From Candidatus Falkowbacteria bacterium S5_I03 (lineage in GTDB: Bacteria > Patescibacteriota > Patescibacteriia > Patescibacteriales > UBA12465): DNA of 64,000 nucleotides. Positions within the stretch are counted from its first letter, which is position 1; each line of letters begins with the position of its first letter. Positions 52,350-60,586 of this stretch are shown here, piece by piece. The notes beneath the pieces were generated by a model, which saw only the letters and a program-made list of their open reading frames with translations, was not told where the DNA came from and did no database searches. The position numbers and the translations under genes are program-made. The stretch lies in NCBI GenBank assembly GCA_019248265.1, contig JAEHGX010000008.1, positions 1-64,000 on the forward strand, read 5' to 3'.

Positions 52350-53990
52350 ATGGCGGAAGCAATAAAAAAATTAATCATTGAAAACTTCAATATTCTCGAA
52401 AATCGAGACCAATTGGAGGATGTTAAGCGTGCTTATTGCCGCCAATTTAAATTGGATACTATTCTTAATTCCGACATTTTTAAGACATATCGTCTACTTT
52501 TAGCCGCAAAGAAAATTAAGCGGTCTGAAAGATTTGAAAATCTATTGCGGAAAAGAAGCGTCCGCACGCTGTCGGGCATTGCTCCGGTAGCGGTTTTAAC
52601 TAAATCCTATCCTTGTCCGGGGACTTGCGCCTATTGTCCGCGCCAAGAAGATGTTCCGGTCAGCTACTTATCTAATGAGCCGGCAGTTATGCGGGCTATT
52701 CGTTGCCAATATGATCCTTATAAGCAAGTAGTTTTAAGATTAAAAGCCCTAGAAAATAATGGTCATGAACCGGAGAAGATTGAAATTATTGTGATTGGTG
52801 GAACTTGGAGCTATTTGCCGCAAAAATATAAATATTGGTATATCGTTAATTGTTTTCGCGCCGCTAATGATTATTCGCGTTTGCGTCTTAAAAAACTATC
52901 CAGCGCTAAAGAAGACGACAGCTTTAAAATTAACATCAGCTCTTTTTATAAACAAAATTTAAGTTTGGCTGATTTGAAAAAAGCTCTTTTGCGCGAACAG
53001 TGGAAGAATGAAAATGCCAAGTATCGAATTATCGGCTTAACTTTAGAAACCAGGCCGGATTATATTAATGAGTCGGAGTTAATGGAAATGCGCGAATTCG
53101 GCTGTACCCGCGTGGAAATGGGAGTACAGGCGCTTGATAATAAAATTTTAACCTTAAATAAGCGGGGACACGGAATTGAAGAAGTGGCGGCAGCAACTAA
53201 ATTGCTTAAAGAATACGGTTTTAAAATTACCTACCATATTATGCCCGCTCTTCCCGGGTCAACGCCGGCTAAGGATTTAAAGATGTTTAAAATGTTATTT
53301 AGTGATGAACGTTTTCAGCCGGATCAAATAAAATTTTACCCCACCGTTGTTACTAAGGGCAGTTTATTATATGAATGGTATCGCCAAGGAAAATATAAGC
53401 CATACTCTGATAAAGTATTGCAAGAGCTAATTGTTAAATGCAAGGCCGCTGTGCCCGAATACGTCCGCATTATTCGTTTGATTCGTGATATTCCGGGAGA
53501 ATCAATTGTCGCTGGCAATAAAATTACCAATTTGCGGCAAGTTATGCAGCAACGGGGCGTAAAATGTAACTGTATCCGTTGTCGCGAAGTTAAAGACGGG
53601 CACATTATCTCTCCTAAAATAAATATTATTGAATATCCATCTTCTTCTGGTCGGGAATTTTTCTTAAGTGCTGATAGTACCGACCATAAAACATTATATG
53701 GATTTTGCCGTTTGCGAATTGATAAAAACAGTCCAATTGCGCCGGCAATTATTCGCGAGCTTCATGTTTACGGTAAATTAGTTTCTGTCGGCGGTGATAA
53801 AAAAGTTCAACATAGCGGATTAGGGAAACAACTTTTGGCGGCCGCCGAAGATATCGTCAAAGCTAATAATTTATCTAAAATTGCAGTAATTTCCGGTGTT
53901 GGCGTACGGGGATATTATAAGAAATTCGGTTATAAATTAAAAAACACTTACCTGGTTAAGAGTTTTGACAAAAGACCCTCCCTGGATTAA
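52350..53990 (+). CDS. elp3: Elp3-like tRNA wobble-uridine carboxymethyl-synthase (radical SAM + GNAT)
   Basis: 546 residues. The radical-SAM cluster is CPGTCAYC (Cys89, Cys93, Cys96), followed by Elp3-specific EPAVMRAIRCQYDPYKQV and IEIIVIGGTWSYLPQKY. ALPGSTPAKDLKMFK, TVVTKGSLLYEWYRQGKYKPY and RLIRDIPGESIVAGNK are also typical. The C-terminal GNAT domain (about 420-546) has QHSGLGKQLL and GVGVRGYYKKFGY. Elp3 uses SAM and acetyl-CoA to place a carboxymethyl group on U34 of tRNA. No other Elongator subunits are seen, as in other bacterial and archaeal single-protein Elp3. A Trm9-like methyltransferase lies downstream at 58284. Confidence 0.9.
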   Translation: MAEAIKKLIIENFNILENRDQLEDVKRAYCRQFKLDTILNSDIFKTYRLLLAAKKIKRSERFENLLRKRSVRTLSGIAPVAVLTKSYPCPGTCAYCPRQEDVPVSYLSNEPAVMRAIRCQYDPYKQVVLRLKALENNGHEPEKIEIIVIGGTWSYLPQKYKYWYIVNCFRAANDYSRLRLKKLSSAKEDDSFKINISSFYKQNLSLADLKKALLREQWKNENAKYRIIGLTLETRPDYINESELMEMREFGCTRVEMGVQALDNKILTLNKRGHGIEEVAAATKLLKEYGFKITYHIMPALPGSTPAKDLKMFKMLFSDERFQPDQIKFYPTVVTKGSLLYEWYRQGKYKPYSDKVLQELIVKCKAAVPEYVRIIRLIRDIPGESIVAGNKITNLRQVMQQRGVKCNCIRCREVKDGHIISPKINIIEYPSSSGREFFLSADSTDHKTLYGFCRLRIDKNSPIAPAIIRELHVYGKLVSVGGDKKVQHSGLGKQLLAAAEDIVKANNLSKIAVISGVGVRGYYKKFGYKLKNTYLVKSFDKRPSLD

Positions 53991-54018
53991 GATTAAAGTA
54001 CAAAATAACTACAAAAAT

Positions 54019-55263
54019 ATGAAGTACGACCATCTAAAAAATCAAGACGAGCAAGTTTTTGCTATCGTCGAAAGAGAAGAGCAGCGTCAAAATGAAGAGA
54101 TAGAATTGATTGCTTCAGAAAACTATGTAACCCCGGCTGTTTTAGAGGCGATGGCCACCGTACTGACCAATAAATATAGCGAAGGCTATCCCGGTCATCG
54201 TTATTACGGCGGCAATTATATTATTGATGATATTGAAAACTTGGCGATTGAACGAGTTAAAAAATTATTTGACGCTGAACATGTTAACGTCCAGCCTTTG
54301 TCCGGTTCTCCGGCCAACGCCGCGGTTTATATGGCTTTCTTAAATCCGGGTGATAAAGTTTTGGGTTTAAAGCTGGATCACGGCGGACACTTATCTCATG
54401 GTCACAGTGTTAATTTTTCCGGACGCTTATATAATTTTGTTCAATATGGTGTTAATCCGGAAACCGGAATAATTGATATGGACGAAGTTCGCGAAATCGC
54501 TCTACGAGAAAAACCAAAAATGATTGTTGCGGGTTTTAGTGCTTATTCCCGAGAAATTGATTGGCAAAAATTTAAAGATATTGCTGACGAAATTGGTGCC
54601 TATACTTTTGCGGACATTGCCCATATCGCCGGACTGATTGCCGGCAAGCAATTAAAAAATCCAGTCCCAATTTTTGATGTTGTTTCCACTACTACCCATA
54701 AAACTTTAAGAGGTCCGCGCGGTGCGATTATTATGTGCAAGGAAAAATATGCCAAGCAAGTAAATAGCGCGGTTTTTCCAGGTATGCAGGGCGGTCCGCA
54801 TGATCATATTACTGCCGCTAAAGCCGTAGCTTTTGGCGAAGCTTTAAAACCGGAATTTATTGAATATGCGGCGCAGATAATTAAAAATGCTAAAACGATG
54901 GCCGCTGAATTTTTAAATCTCGGCTACAGAATAGTTTCCGGTGGCACTGATAATCATTTGATGGTTGTTGATTTAAGTAGTAAAGGTTTAGCAGGTAAAG
55001 AGGCGGAAATTGCTTGGGAGAAGATTGGTATTTCTGTTTCCCGCTCCACTATTCCTAACGACCCTAACCCACCAATGAATCCTTCAGGCGTTAGATTAGG
55101 AACCCCAGCCATCACCACTCGAGGCATGAAAGAGGCAGAGATGAAATTAATTGTTTCGTTGATGGATAAGGCTTTAATGAATAAAGATGATGAAATTAAA
55201 TTAGCGGAACTCAAAGAAGAAATTAAAAAGATGTGCGCCCAGTTTCCGATTCCGACCAAATAA
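54019..55263 (+). CDS. glyA: Serine hydroxymethyltransferase
   Basis: 414 residues from the ATG at 54019; an earlier in-frame codon would overlap elp3. EIELIASENYVTPAVLEAMATVLTNKYSEGYPGHRYYGG, FADIAHIAGLIAG and the PLP-lysine motif VVSTTTHKTLRGPRGA are diagnostic. It converts serine and tetrahydrofolate to glycine and methylene-THF. It lies 28 bp after elp3 and 23 bp before folD, forming a one-carbon pair. Confidence 0.97.
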   Translation: MKYDHLKNQDEQVFAIVEREEQRQNEEIELIASENYVTPAVLEAMATVLTNKYSEGYPGHRYYGGNYIIDDIENLAIERVKKLFDAEHVNVQPLSGSPANAAVYMAFLNPGDKVLGLKLDHGGHLSHGHSVNFSGRLYNFVQYGVNPETGIIDMDEVREIALREKPKMIVAGFSAYSREIDWQKFKDIADEIGAYTFADIAHIAGLIAGKQLKNPVPIFDVVSTTTHKTLRGPRGAIIMCKEKYAKQVNSAVFPGMQGGPHDHITAAKAVAFGEALKPEFIEYAAQIIKNAKTMAAEFLNLGYRIVSGGTDNHLMVVDLSSKGLAGKEAEIAWEKIGISVSRSTIPNDPNPPMNPSGVRLGTPAITTRGMKEAEMKLIVSLMDKALMNKDDEIKLAELKEEIKKMCAQFPIPTK

Positions 55264-55286
55264 TATTCTCAAAAGACAAATAACCT

Positions 55287-56090
55287 ATGGTAAAATTGAT
55301 TGATGGTAAATTAATTGCGGAAAGAATAAAGGATGAAATTACGCAAACAATATTTGAACTTAATGGACCAAGACCAAACTTGGCCATTATTTTAGTGGGC
55401 GAACGCGAGGACTCTAAAATTTATGTCGCGCTTAAACAGAAAGAGGGCGTAAAAGTCGGCGTTGATACCCATCTTTATGAATTTGATGCCGATTCCAGTG
55501 AAGACGATATTTTAGCGGCTATAAAATTTCTCAATCAAGACGAAACCGTGGATGGAATTTTAGTGCAGTTGCCGTTACCTAAAAAATTTAACACCGATAA
55601 GATAATTGAAGCCATTGACCCGGAAAAAGATGTTGATGGTTTTCATCCGCAGCATCCGGCCTATATTGTTTCGCCGGTTTTGGCTTCGGTTGGCGCCTGT
55701 TTAGATGAAATAAAAATGACGGGCACCGGTAAAATTGCTTGCGCGCTTTATAATTCTGATGTTTTTGGGAGGGGAATAGAGGAGCTTTTAATCGAACGCG
55801 GTTTTAAAATTTGCGTCCGTGAAGAAATTATCCAAGCCGATTTAATTGTGAGTGCCCTTGGTGAGCCGCATAAAATTAAAAAAGAAATGGTTAAAGACGG
55901 TGTGGTTATAATTGATATTGGCATAACTAAGGTCGGTGAAGATGTTTTAGGCGATGCCGATTTTGTTGATTTACAAAATAAAGCCTCTTATATTACTCCG
56001 GTTCCTGGAGGAATTGGTCCGATGACCGTCGCCTTCTTGTTTAAAAATGTTTTGGAAATTTTTAGGCGCAATTCGGATATGCGGGAATAA
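55287..56090 (+). CDS. folD: FolD-like methylene-THF dehydrogenase/cyclohydrolase, divergent
   Basis: 267 residues. The catalytic Tyr46/Lys50 in YVALKQK, DGILVQLPLPKKF near 90, DVDGFHP and TPVPGGIGPMTVAFL are kept. The middle is unusual: the family PCTPxG motif reads SPVLAS, and the nucleotide motif GRSxxVGxP reads YNSDVFGRGI. The cyclohydrolase/dehydrogenase site therefore looks intact, but NADP binding may be altered. It follows glyA, whose product it would use. The reduced length (about 285 is usual) comes from this region. The identity is sure; the cofactor and dehydrogenase competence are not. Confidence 0.85.
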   Translation: MVKLIDGKLIAERIKDEITQTIFELNGPRPNLAIILVGEREDSKIYVALKQKEGVKVGVDTHLYEFDADSSEDDILAAIKFLNQDETVDGILVQLPLPKKFNTDKIIEAIDPEKDVDGFHPQHPAYIVSPVLASVGACLDEIKMTGTGKIACALYNSDVFGRGIEELLIERGFKICVREEIIQADLIVSALGEPHKIKKEMVKDGVVIIDIGITKVGEDVLGDADFVDLQNKASYITPVPGGIGPMTVAFLFKNVLEIFRRNSDMRE

Positions 56091-56093
56091 AAA

Positions 56094-56126
56094 AAATCAC
56101 CTTTTGGGAAAGATGATTATTTTTTG
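56094..56126 (+). terminator. Intrinsic terminator after folD
   Basis: AATCA/TGATT plus an inner CTTT/AAAG pairing, followed by a T-run. The stem is imperfect. Confidence 0.55.
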
Positions 56127-56141
56127 TTGTTTTGATGATTC

Positions 56142-56405
56142 CTATTTTTTAGGGTCATCAGAATGATTTGGTCGTAACCACGCTTCAAAAGCAGGAGGGT
56201 TCATCATCGCTATTCCAGCAGTGATAATAATAATCCCCATGGATAGTGGTCCGATAGCGCCTAGCCATCCAATTTTTGGATCATTTACCATAGATATAAG
56301 CCCTGCAATTAGTATGGCTAAGAAAATGGTAAGTCCGAAGAGACTGGCTAATAATTGGCCTTTTGTACGCGGCGACGTTTTGAAAAAACAAATAAATGCT
56401 TTCAT
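56142..56405 (-). CDS. Small two-helix membrane protein (unknown function)
   Basis: 87 residues. A short basic and Thr-rich start (FFKTSPRTKGQ) is followed by two membrane helices (about 17-38 and 47-68) and a polar C-terminus with the end HSDDPKK. No family is recognised. It is the only minus-strand gene between folD and recQ and has its own near-perfect promoter, so it is likely expressed independently and strongly. Confidence 0.6.
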   Translation of the reverse strand: MKAFICFFKTSPRTKGQLLASLFGLTIFLAILIAGLISMVNDPKIGWLGAIGPLSMGIIIITAGIAMMNPPAFEAWLRPNHSDDPKK

Positions 56406-56458
56406 AATCTGATATTATTGGTTTTAAATTGAAATGAACTATTAATTACTATTTGACT

Positions 56459-56487
56459 ATTATACAACCTTTAACGATTTTTGTCAA
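56459..56487 (-). promoter_or_regulatory. Perfect consensus promoter of the 87-residue membrane protein
   Basis: TTGACA (56487-56482), exactly 17 nt and TATAAT (56464-56459) on the minus strand: both hexamers match the sigma70 consensus. It overlaps the recQ start codon, so the two genes may interfere. One arm-like TAGTAATTAAT follows, but without its partner. Confidence 0.75.
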
Positions 56488-58259
56488 TGCTTAAGAAAAA
56501 AGAACAATTATTGGAGCTTTTGAAGATTCATTACGGTTATGAGTCTTTTCGGCCTGGTCAAGAGCAAGCAATTGATAATATCCTCCATGGCCGCGATACT
56601 TTGGTGGTTTTGCCGACCGGCGGCGGCAAGTCTTTAATTTTTCAATTGCCGGCTTTAGTGCTTGAAGGCGCCACGATTGTAATTTCGCCATTGATTGCAC
56701 TGATGAAGGATCAGGTTGATTCCCTGGAGAAGGTTGGTATTCCAGCCACCTTTATCAATTCCTCAATTTCACCAGATGAAGCCAGCGCGCGCTTGGAAAA
56801 AGTAAAAGCTGGCTATTACAAAATAATTTATATCGCGCCGGAACGTTTTTATAATCAAAGTTTTTTAGAGGGACTTAAAGGAATTAAAATTTCTTTGTTT
56901 GCGGTTGATGAAGCACATTGCGTCAGCCAATGGGGACATGATTTTCGTCCCAGTTATTTGCGACTGAGAGATGCGATTCGTTTTGTCGGCCGACCGCCGG
57001 TTGTGGCTTTAACCGCGACCGCCACGCCGGAAGTGCGCGATGATATTGTTAAACAATTGGCGATGAAAGAAGCAGAAACGGTTATCAGTGGTTTTGCTCG
57101 CCCTAATTTACAACTAGCAGTTATTCCTTCACAGAATGGTCAAAAATTAGAACACATTTTAAACTTTTTAGTTACCAATCCAGATTTAGGTGCCGGAATT
57201 ATTTATGCCGGGACGCGCTCCAAGACAGATGAAATCATGGAGCTCTTGATGGATAACGATATTAAGGCGGTGGCCTATCATGCCGGCATGGATGCTTCCA
57301 GTCGCGATTGGGTGCAAGAACAATTTATGAGCGGCGCGGCACGGGTAGTAGTAGCGACCAATGCCTTTGGTTTGGGAATTAATAAAAAAGATATCCGCTT
57401 TGTAATCCATCATGACTTACCGGGAACAGTAGAAGCTTATTATCAAGAAGCGGGCCGGGCGGGGCGCGATGGCATCGATAGTTTTTGTTTATTATTTTAT
57501 CACCAGCAGGATAGATATTTGCGAGAATTTTTTATTAAAGGCGATAACCCAGAGCCGCGCTTAATTGTGGAGATTTATGATTTTTTGTTGCGTCGAGCAG
57601 AGCTAGAGATTGATCCAGATGCTTCAGTTTTAGTTACTTATGCCGAGATTGGTCAAAATTTATCGGAGAGCGTTCCGGAAATGGCTATCGGCACAGCTCT
57701 TAAAATTTTAGAAAAAGAAGGTTACATTTCACGTCCGAATGAAAAGAATTCCAGCTCATTTTTAAAAGCCAAACGACCGTTGGCGGAAATTGGCGCCGCT
57801 ATCGGCAAGCGTTCCAAAATGCAGGTGGAGATTTGGGAAAAGTTGTCACTTAAGTATGCCACCGAACTGGAAAGCGGCTGGGATTTTTCACCGGAAGAAG
57901 TAGCCGTTGTCTTAAAGGTTAAAAAAGATTCATTGCTTCGAGCGGTTAAGAAATTAGCCGAGAAAGATTTGGTGGAGTATAAGCCGCCTTTTAGGGGGAC
58001 GGAAATTAAAATTTTAAAAATTGTTGAGCCTGAAGATTTAAATTTAGATTTTAAAGCCTTAAAAGAAAAAGCGGCCCGCGCTTATGAAAAATTAGATGAA
58101 ATGGAGAATTACGTTTATCATACCGGTTGCCGCCAAGAATATATTTTAAATTATTTTGGCGACTTGAGCGCCAAGCCTTGCGGTAAATGTGATTCTTGTT
58201 CGCGTCTTAAAAAACATCCCGAATCAGGCAAGAAGCATGAGTATTTAATCAGTGAATAA
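56487..58259 (+). CDS. recQ: RecQ-family ATP-dependent DNA helicase
   Basis: 590 residues from the ATG at 56487; an upstream TTG adds two residues and is not preferred. [30 protein letters not shown] (motifs 0 and I), [21 protein letters not shown] (motif II plus aromatic-rich loop), ALTATA and [39 protein letters not shown] are all present. The zinc site is CRQEY...CGKCDSC near 570. No HRDC domain follows, so it is the short form. It unwinds DNA 3' to 5' in repair and recombination. Confidence 0.95.
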   Translation: MLKKKEQLLELLKIHYGYESFRPGQEQAIDNILHGRDTLVVLPTGGGKSLIFQLPALVLEGATIVISPLIALMKDQVDSLEKVGIPATFINSSISPDEASARLEKVKAGYYKIIYIAPERFYNQSFLEGLKGIKISLFAVDEAHCVSQWGHDFRPSYLRLRDAIRFVGRPPVVALTATATPEVRDDIVKQLAMKEAETVISGFARPNLQLAVIPSQNGQKLEHILNFLVTNPDLGAGIIYAGTRSKTDEIMELLMDNDIKAVAYHAGMDASSRDWVQEQFMSGAARVVVATNAFGLGINKKDIRFVIHHDLPGTVEAYYQEAGRAGRDGIDSFCLLFYHQQDRYLREFFIKGDNPEPRLIVEIYDFLLRRAELEIDPDASVLVTYAEIGQNLSESVPEMAIGTALKILEKEGYISRPNEKNSSSFLKAKRPLAEIGAAIGKRSKMQVEIWEKLSLKYATELESGWDFSPEEVAVVLKVKKDSLLRAVKKLAEKDLVEYKPPFRGTEIKILKIVEPEDLNLDFKALKEKAARAYEKLDEMENYVYHTGCRQEYILNYFGDLSAKPCGKCDSCSRLKKHPESGKKHEYLISE

Positions 58260-58283
58260 TTAGCGGGTAATCATAAAATATTT

Positions 58284-58991
58284 ATGAAGCCGGAAACAAT
58301 TAAACAACTAAGTGCGCTTTCTAAACAGAGCTATGATAAAATTGCGGCTGAATTTGATGCGACCCGAAAAAAATATTTATGGCCGGAGATTAGCAAACTC
58401 AGTGCTGATATTAAATCTGGAGCCAAAATTTTGGATGCCGGTTGCGGTAATGGCCGGTTGTTGGAAGCTTTTTCTAATAAACAAATTGAATATTTAGGAA
58501 TTGATAATAGTCGCGCTTTATTAGATTTGGCCAAGACTAATTATCCCGCCTATAATTTTCAAGAACTGGATTTAAGCGCGCCTGATTTTGCAAATACTAA
58601 TTTGTTAGCTGGCCAGAAATTTGATTTTATTTTTTGTATTGCCGTTTTACAGCATATTCCCAGTCGAGATCTTAGAGTTCAGCTACTCAAGAATTTTAAG
58701 ACTTTATTGGCTCCTGGCGGGCAGCTAATTATTAGCAATTGGAATTTATGGGCCAGCCCGAAGCGATCGCTATTGTTTAAACAGGCTTTGAAGAAAATTA
58801 TTGGTTTAAATAAATTAGATTTTGGCGATGTAATTTTCCCTTGGAAAAATAATGTCGGGGAAGAAGTAAGTGAGCGTTATTACCATGCTTTTAACGGGCG
58901 AGAATTGAAATCTTTAGCCGCCCAAGCTGGTTTTAAAATTAAACTTTTTAAAAAAGATAAGCGTAATTATTGGCTGGTTTTATACCAGTAG
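58284..58991 (+). CDS. Trm9/ALKBH8-like tRNA wobble-uridine methyltransferase
   Basis: 235 residues. A class I SAM methyltransferase with ILDAGCGNGRLL (50-60), and the Trm9-type pattern SYDKIAAEFDATR at 16-28. FCIAVLQHIPSRDLRVQLL near 115 is followed by GGQLIISNWNLW, FPWKNN near 185 and the C-terminal block RYYHAFNGREL (198-208) plus a final NYWLVLYQ. Yeast Trm9 and the ALKBH8 methyltransferase domain have matching VPW and RYYHxxxxxEL blocks and methylate cm5U34 to mcm5U34. It follows recQ by 24 bp, about 4.3 kb after elp3 on the same strand. The match is from memory of the family; a general SAM methyltransferase is the alternative. Confidence 0.72.
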   Translation: MKPETIKQLSALSKQSYDKIAAEFDATRKKYLWPEISKLSADIKSGAKILDAGCGNGRLLEAFSNKQIEYLGIDNSRALLDLAKTNYPAYNFQELDLSAPDFANTNLLAGQKFDFIFCIAVLQHIPSRDLRVQLLKNFKTLLAPGGQLIISNWNLWASPKRSLLFKQALKKIIGLNKLDFGDVIFPWKNNVGEEVSERYYHAFNGRELKSLAAQAGFKIKLFKKDKRNYWLVLYQ

Positions 58992-59023
58992 AATGTAATC
59001 GAATCTCATCCTCCCCGCAATAA

Positions 59024-59055
59024 CAAAAAATAAGCTAGTAATAGCTTATTTTTTG
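59024..59055. terminator. Bidirectional terminator after the methyltransferase
   Basis: ATAAGCTA/TAGCTTAT with a 4-nt loop, A-run left and T-run right. The gap 58992-59317 beyond it holds a promoter and a structured leader. Confidence 0.85.
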
Positions 59056-59152
59056 TTGAATAGAGCATGAAAATATTATAAAATAGTAGCATGTTTTAGC
59101 TAATGTTTATACAAAAAATAGCAGCCTCAAAGCACGAAACTTTATCTACTAA

Positions 59153-59181
59153 TTGACATATTTATTAAAATATGCTATTGT
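59153..59181 (+). promoter_or_regulatory. Promoter of the 184-residue membrane protein
   Basis: TTGACA (59153-59158), 17 nt and TATTGT (59176-59181). The first leader-stem arm begins about 39 nt after the -10 box, as in the promoter at 13826. Confidence 0.65.
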
Positions 59182-59219
59182 TTAGTCATTAAAAATAGAA
59201 CATTCACAAAAAAGATTAG

Positions 59220-59287
59220 ATTTGATTAATTACTAAGATCGTCTTCCGCGGCTGGCGGATTTAGGCGGATTTAGTAATTAATCAAAT
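59220..59287 (+). promoter_or_regulatory. Structured leader element, copy B
   Basis: A perfect 17-bp inverted repeat has arms ATTTGATTAATTACTAA (59220-59236) and TTAGTAATTAATCAAAT (59271-59287) and a 34-nt loop with an inner CCGC/GCGG hairpin. The start codon follows 30 nt later. Relative to copy A at 13892, the core is identical and the outer pairs are swapped in a compensating manner. Confidence 0.6.
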
Positions 59288-59317
59288 TAACAGTAATCTT
59301 AAAAAAAACGTAAAAAG

Positions 59318-59872
59318 ATGGAAACAACAATTAGTATTATGGTTATCGGGTTTGTCGTTTTGACAATTGTTTATGTAGAAATGTTTATGCATCGGAAGCC
59401 CCTAACAGAAAAAGAAATTTCCGATTATCAAAAGACACTGGACAAAATAAACGCAAGTTTAAAGACAAACCATGGCCTTGAATTAAAGTATGAAGCCAAA
59501 GCTCAACTTCTTGAGGAAAGGAGGCAGACAAAGGCGTCTGTCCTAATTTTTGCCGGAATGTTTGTCGCCTCAGCTCTCGTATTATCGATTTTTATAAAGG
59601 TCCCGTCCTTTACTAATATCGGAATAATGTGCGTAAGCGCTATAATGCTTATCTGTTATGGAATTATTAAAATGTCAGAATCAAAGAAATTGGCTATTGG
59701 GCTTTTGTTATTTATTTTTATCTTTGGAACATTGGCAAAATTTGCCTTTGATAAATTAATGGTGATGTCTCCAAGTGTTTATTTTTATCTATGCCTGCTT
59801 ATAGTAATAGTAAGTATCGGTGGTGTTGTAATTAACACCGATTGTACGGCATTAAAAGCCAAAAAACTTTAA
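59318..59872 (+). CDS. Multi-pass membrane protein (unknown function)
   Basis: 184 residues. One N-terminal helix (about 5-22) is followed by a charged, helical cytoplasmic or external segment (about 28-70, rich in Glu, Lys and Leu) and four further membrane helices. No family is recognised. Like the 90-residue protein at 13983 it starts with ATGGAA and is preceded by the paired leader element, so the two genes are probably regulated alike. A terminator follows. Confidence 0.6.
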   Translation: METTISIMVIGFVVLTIVYVEMFMHRKPLTEKEISDYQKTLDKINASLKTNHGLELKYEAKAQLLEERRQTKASVLIFAGMFVASALVLSIFIKVPSFTNIGIMCVSAIMLICYGIIKMSESKKLAIGLLLFIFIFGTLAKFAFDKLMVMSPSVYFYLCLLIVIVSIGGVVINTDCTALKAKKL

Positions 59873-59895
59873 ACTAATTTAGCTTTTTCAAGGGG

Positions 59896-59926
59896 GGAGG
59901 TCTAAAACATCAGACCTCCTTTTTTT
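59896..59926 (+). terminator. Intrinsic terminator after the 184-residue membrane protein
   Basis: GGAGGTCT/AGACCTCC with an 8-nt loop and a T-run. Confidence 0.88.
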
Positions 59927-59932
59927 GTTTTC

Positions 59933-59962
59933 TTGACACCCCCAGGGGGTGTATGATATTAT
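59933..59962 (+). promoter_or_regulatory. Auto-regulated promoter with CsoR/CstR-type operator
   Basis: TTGACA (59933-59938), 18 nt and TATTAT (59957-59962). The perfect palindrome ACACCCCC-A-GGGGGTGT (59936-59952) fills the spacer, with the G-tract pattern bound by CsoR-family repressors. The predicted start site coincides with the ATG at 59969, so the mRNA should be leaderless. Confidence 0.75.
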
Positions 59963-59968
59963 AGTAAT

Positions 59969-60211
59969 ATGAAAACCAGCGAACAAAGAATTAATAATAT
60001 TATTGGCCAATTAGAGGGCGTCAAAAAAATGTTGGCTGACGGTCCGCAAGATTGCGTCTCTTTAATTGTGCAACTGAAAGCGGTTAAGTCGGCCATGGCT
60101 TCGCTGATGGAAAAAATTATTGCCGATGAATTTAGTTATTGCCTTTTGGACGAAAAACTTTCTTCACAGCAAAAAATGGAAAAGATATTCAAAGAATTAA
60201 TTAATAAATAA
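59969..60211 (+). CDS. CsoR/CstR-family transcriptional repressor
   Basis: 80 residues, the compact four-helix DUF156 fold: RINNIIGQLEGVKKMLADGPQDCVSLIVQLKAVKSAM. Cys29 and Cys58 match the first and last ligand positions of CsoR (same 29-residue spacing), but the His that lies four residues before the second Cys in CsoR is Glu54. Cu(I) sensing is therefore unlikely and a thiol/persulfide sensor of the CstR kind is favoured. It represses its own promoter through the palindrome in the spacer. It starts the unit csoR-trxA-gdhA, tying the regulon to thiol redox and glutamate metabolism. Confidence 0.85.
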   Translation: MKTSEQRINNIIGQLEGVKKMLADGPQDCVSLIVQLKAVKSAMASLMEKIIADEFSYCLLDEKLSSQQKMEKIFKELINK

Positions 60212-60238
60212 AATAATAAATAATTAACACATACATTT

Positions 60239-60568
60239 ATGTCAAAAGCAACGGAACTCAGTAAGAGTAACTTTGAAGCGGAAGTCCTAAAAAGCGACTT
60301 ACCGGTTTTAGTAGATTTTTGGGCACCATGGTGTGTGCCTTGTCAGATGATGGCTCCAATTTTAGATGAACTTTCAGCGGAGATGGCCGGGAAGATTAAA
60401 GTCGCTAAAGTTGATACTGAAGATGGCGACAATCAAGATTTAGCCATGGAATATCGCATCCAAAGCATTCCAAACATGAAACTTTTTAAGGATGGTAAAA
60501 TTATCGGTGAATTTATCGGTATGCGTAATAAAGAAACTTTAAAAACCGAAATTGAGGGTTTAATTTAA
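60239..60568 (+). CDS. trxA: Thioredoxin
   Basis: 109 residues with the thioredoxin fold. The active site is FWAPWCVPCQMMAP (Cys-Val-Pro-Cys instead of the usual CGPC), with KVDTEDGDNQDLAMEYRIQSIPNMKLFKDGK and the cis-Pro loop SIPNM. The Val at the second position is seen in some bacterial thioredoxins and may shift its redox potential. It reduces protein disulfides, with TrxB at 2424-3335 as the likely reductase. It lies 27 bp after csoR. Confidence 0.94.
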   Translation: MSKATELSKSNFEAEVLKSDLPVLVDFWAPWCVPCQMMAPILDELSAEMAGKIKVAKVDTEDGDNQDLAMEYRIQSIPNMKLFKDGKIIGEFIGMRNKETLKTEIEGLI

Positions 60569-60586
60569 AATATTAAACCCAAACAT

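Noticed and set aside
56442-56452. Third copy of the leader element near recQ (one arm, ATTAATTACTA)
   Set aside because: The partner arm and the spacing are missing; the 11-mer alone is likely chance in AT-rich DNA.
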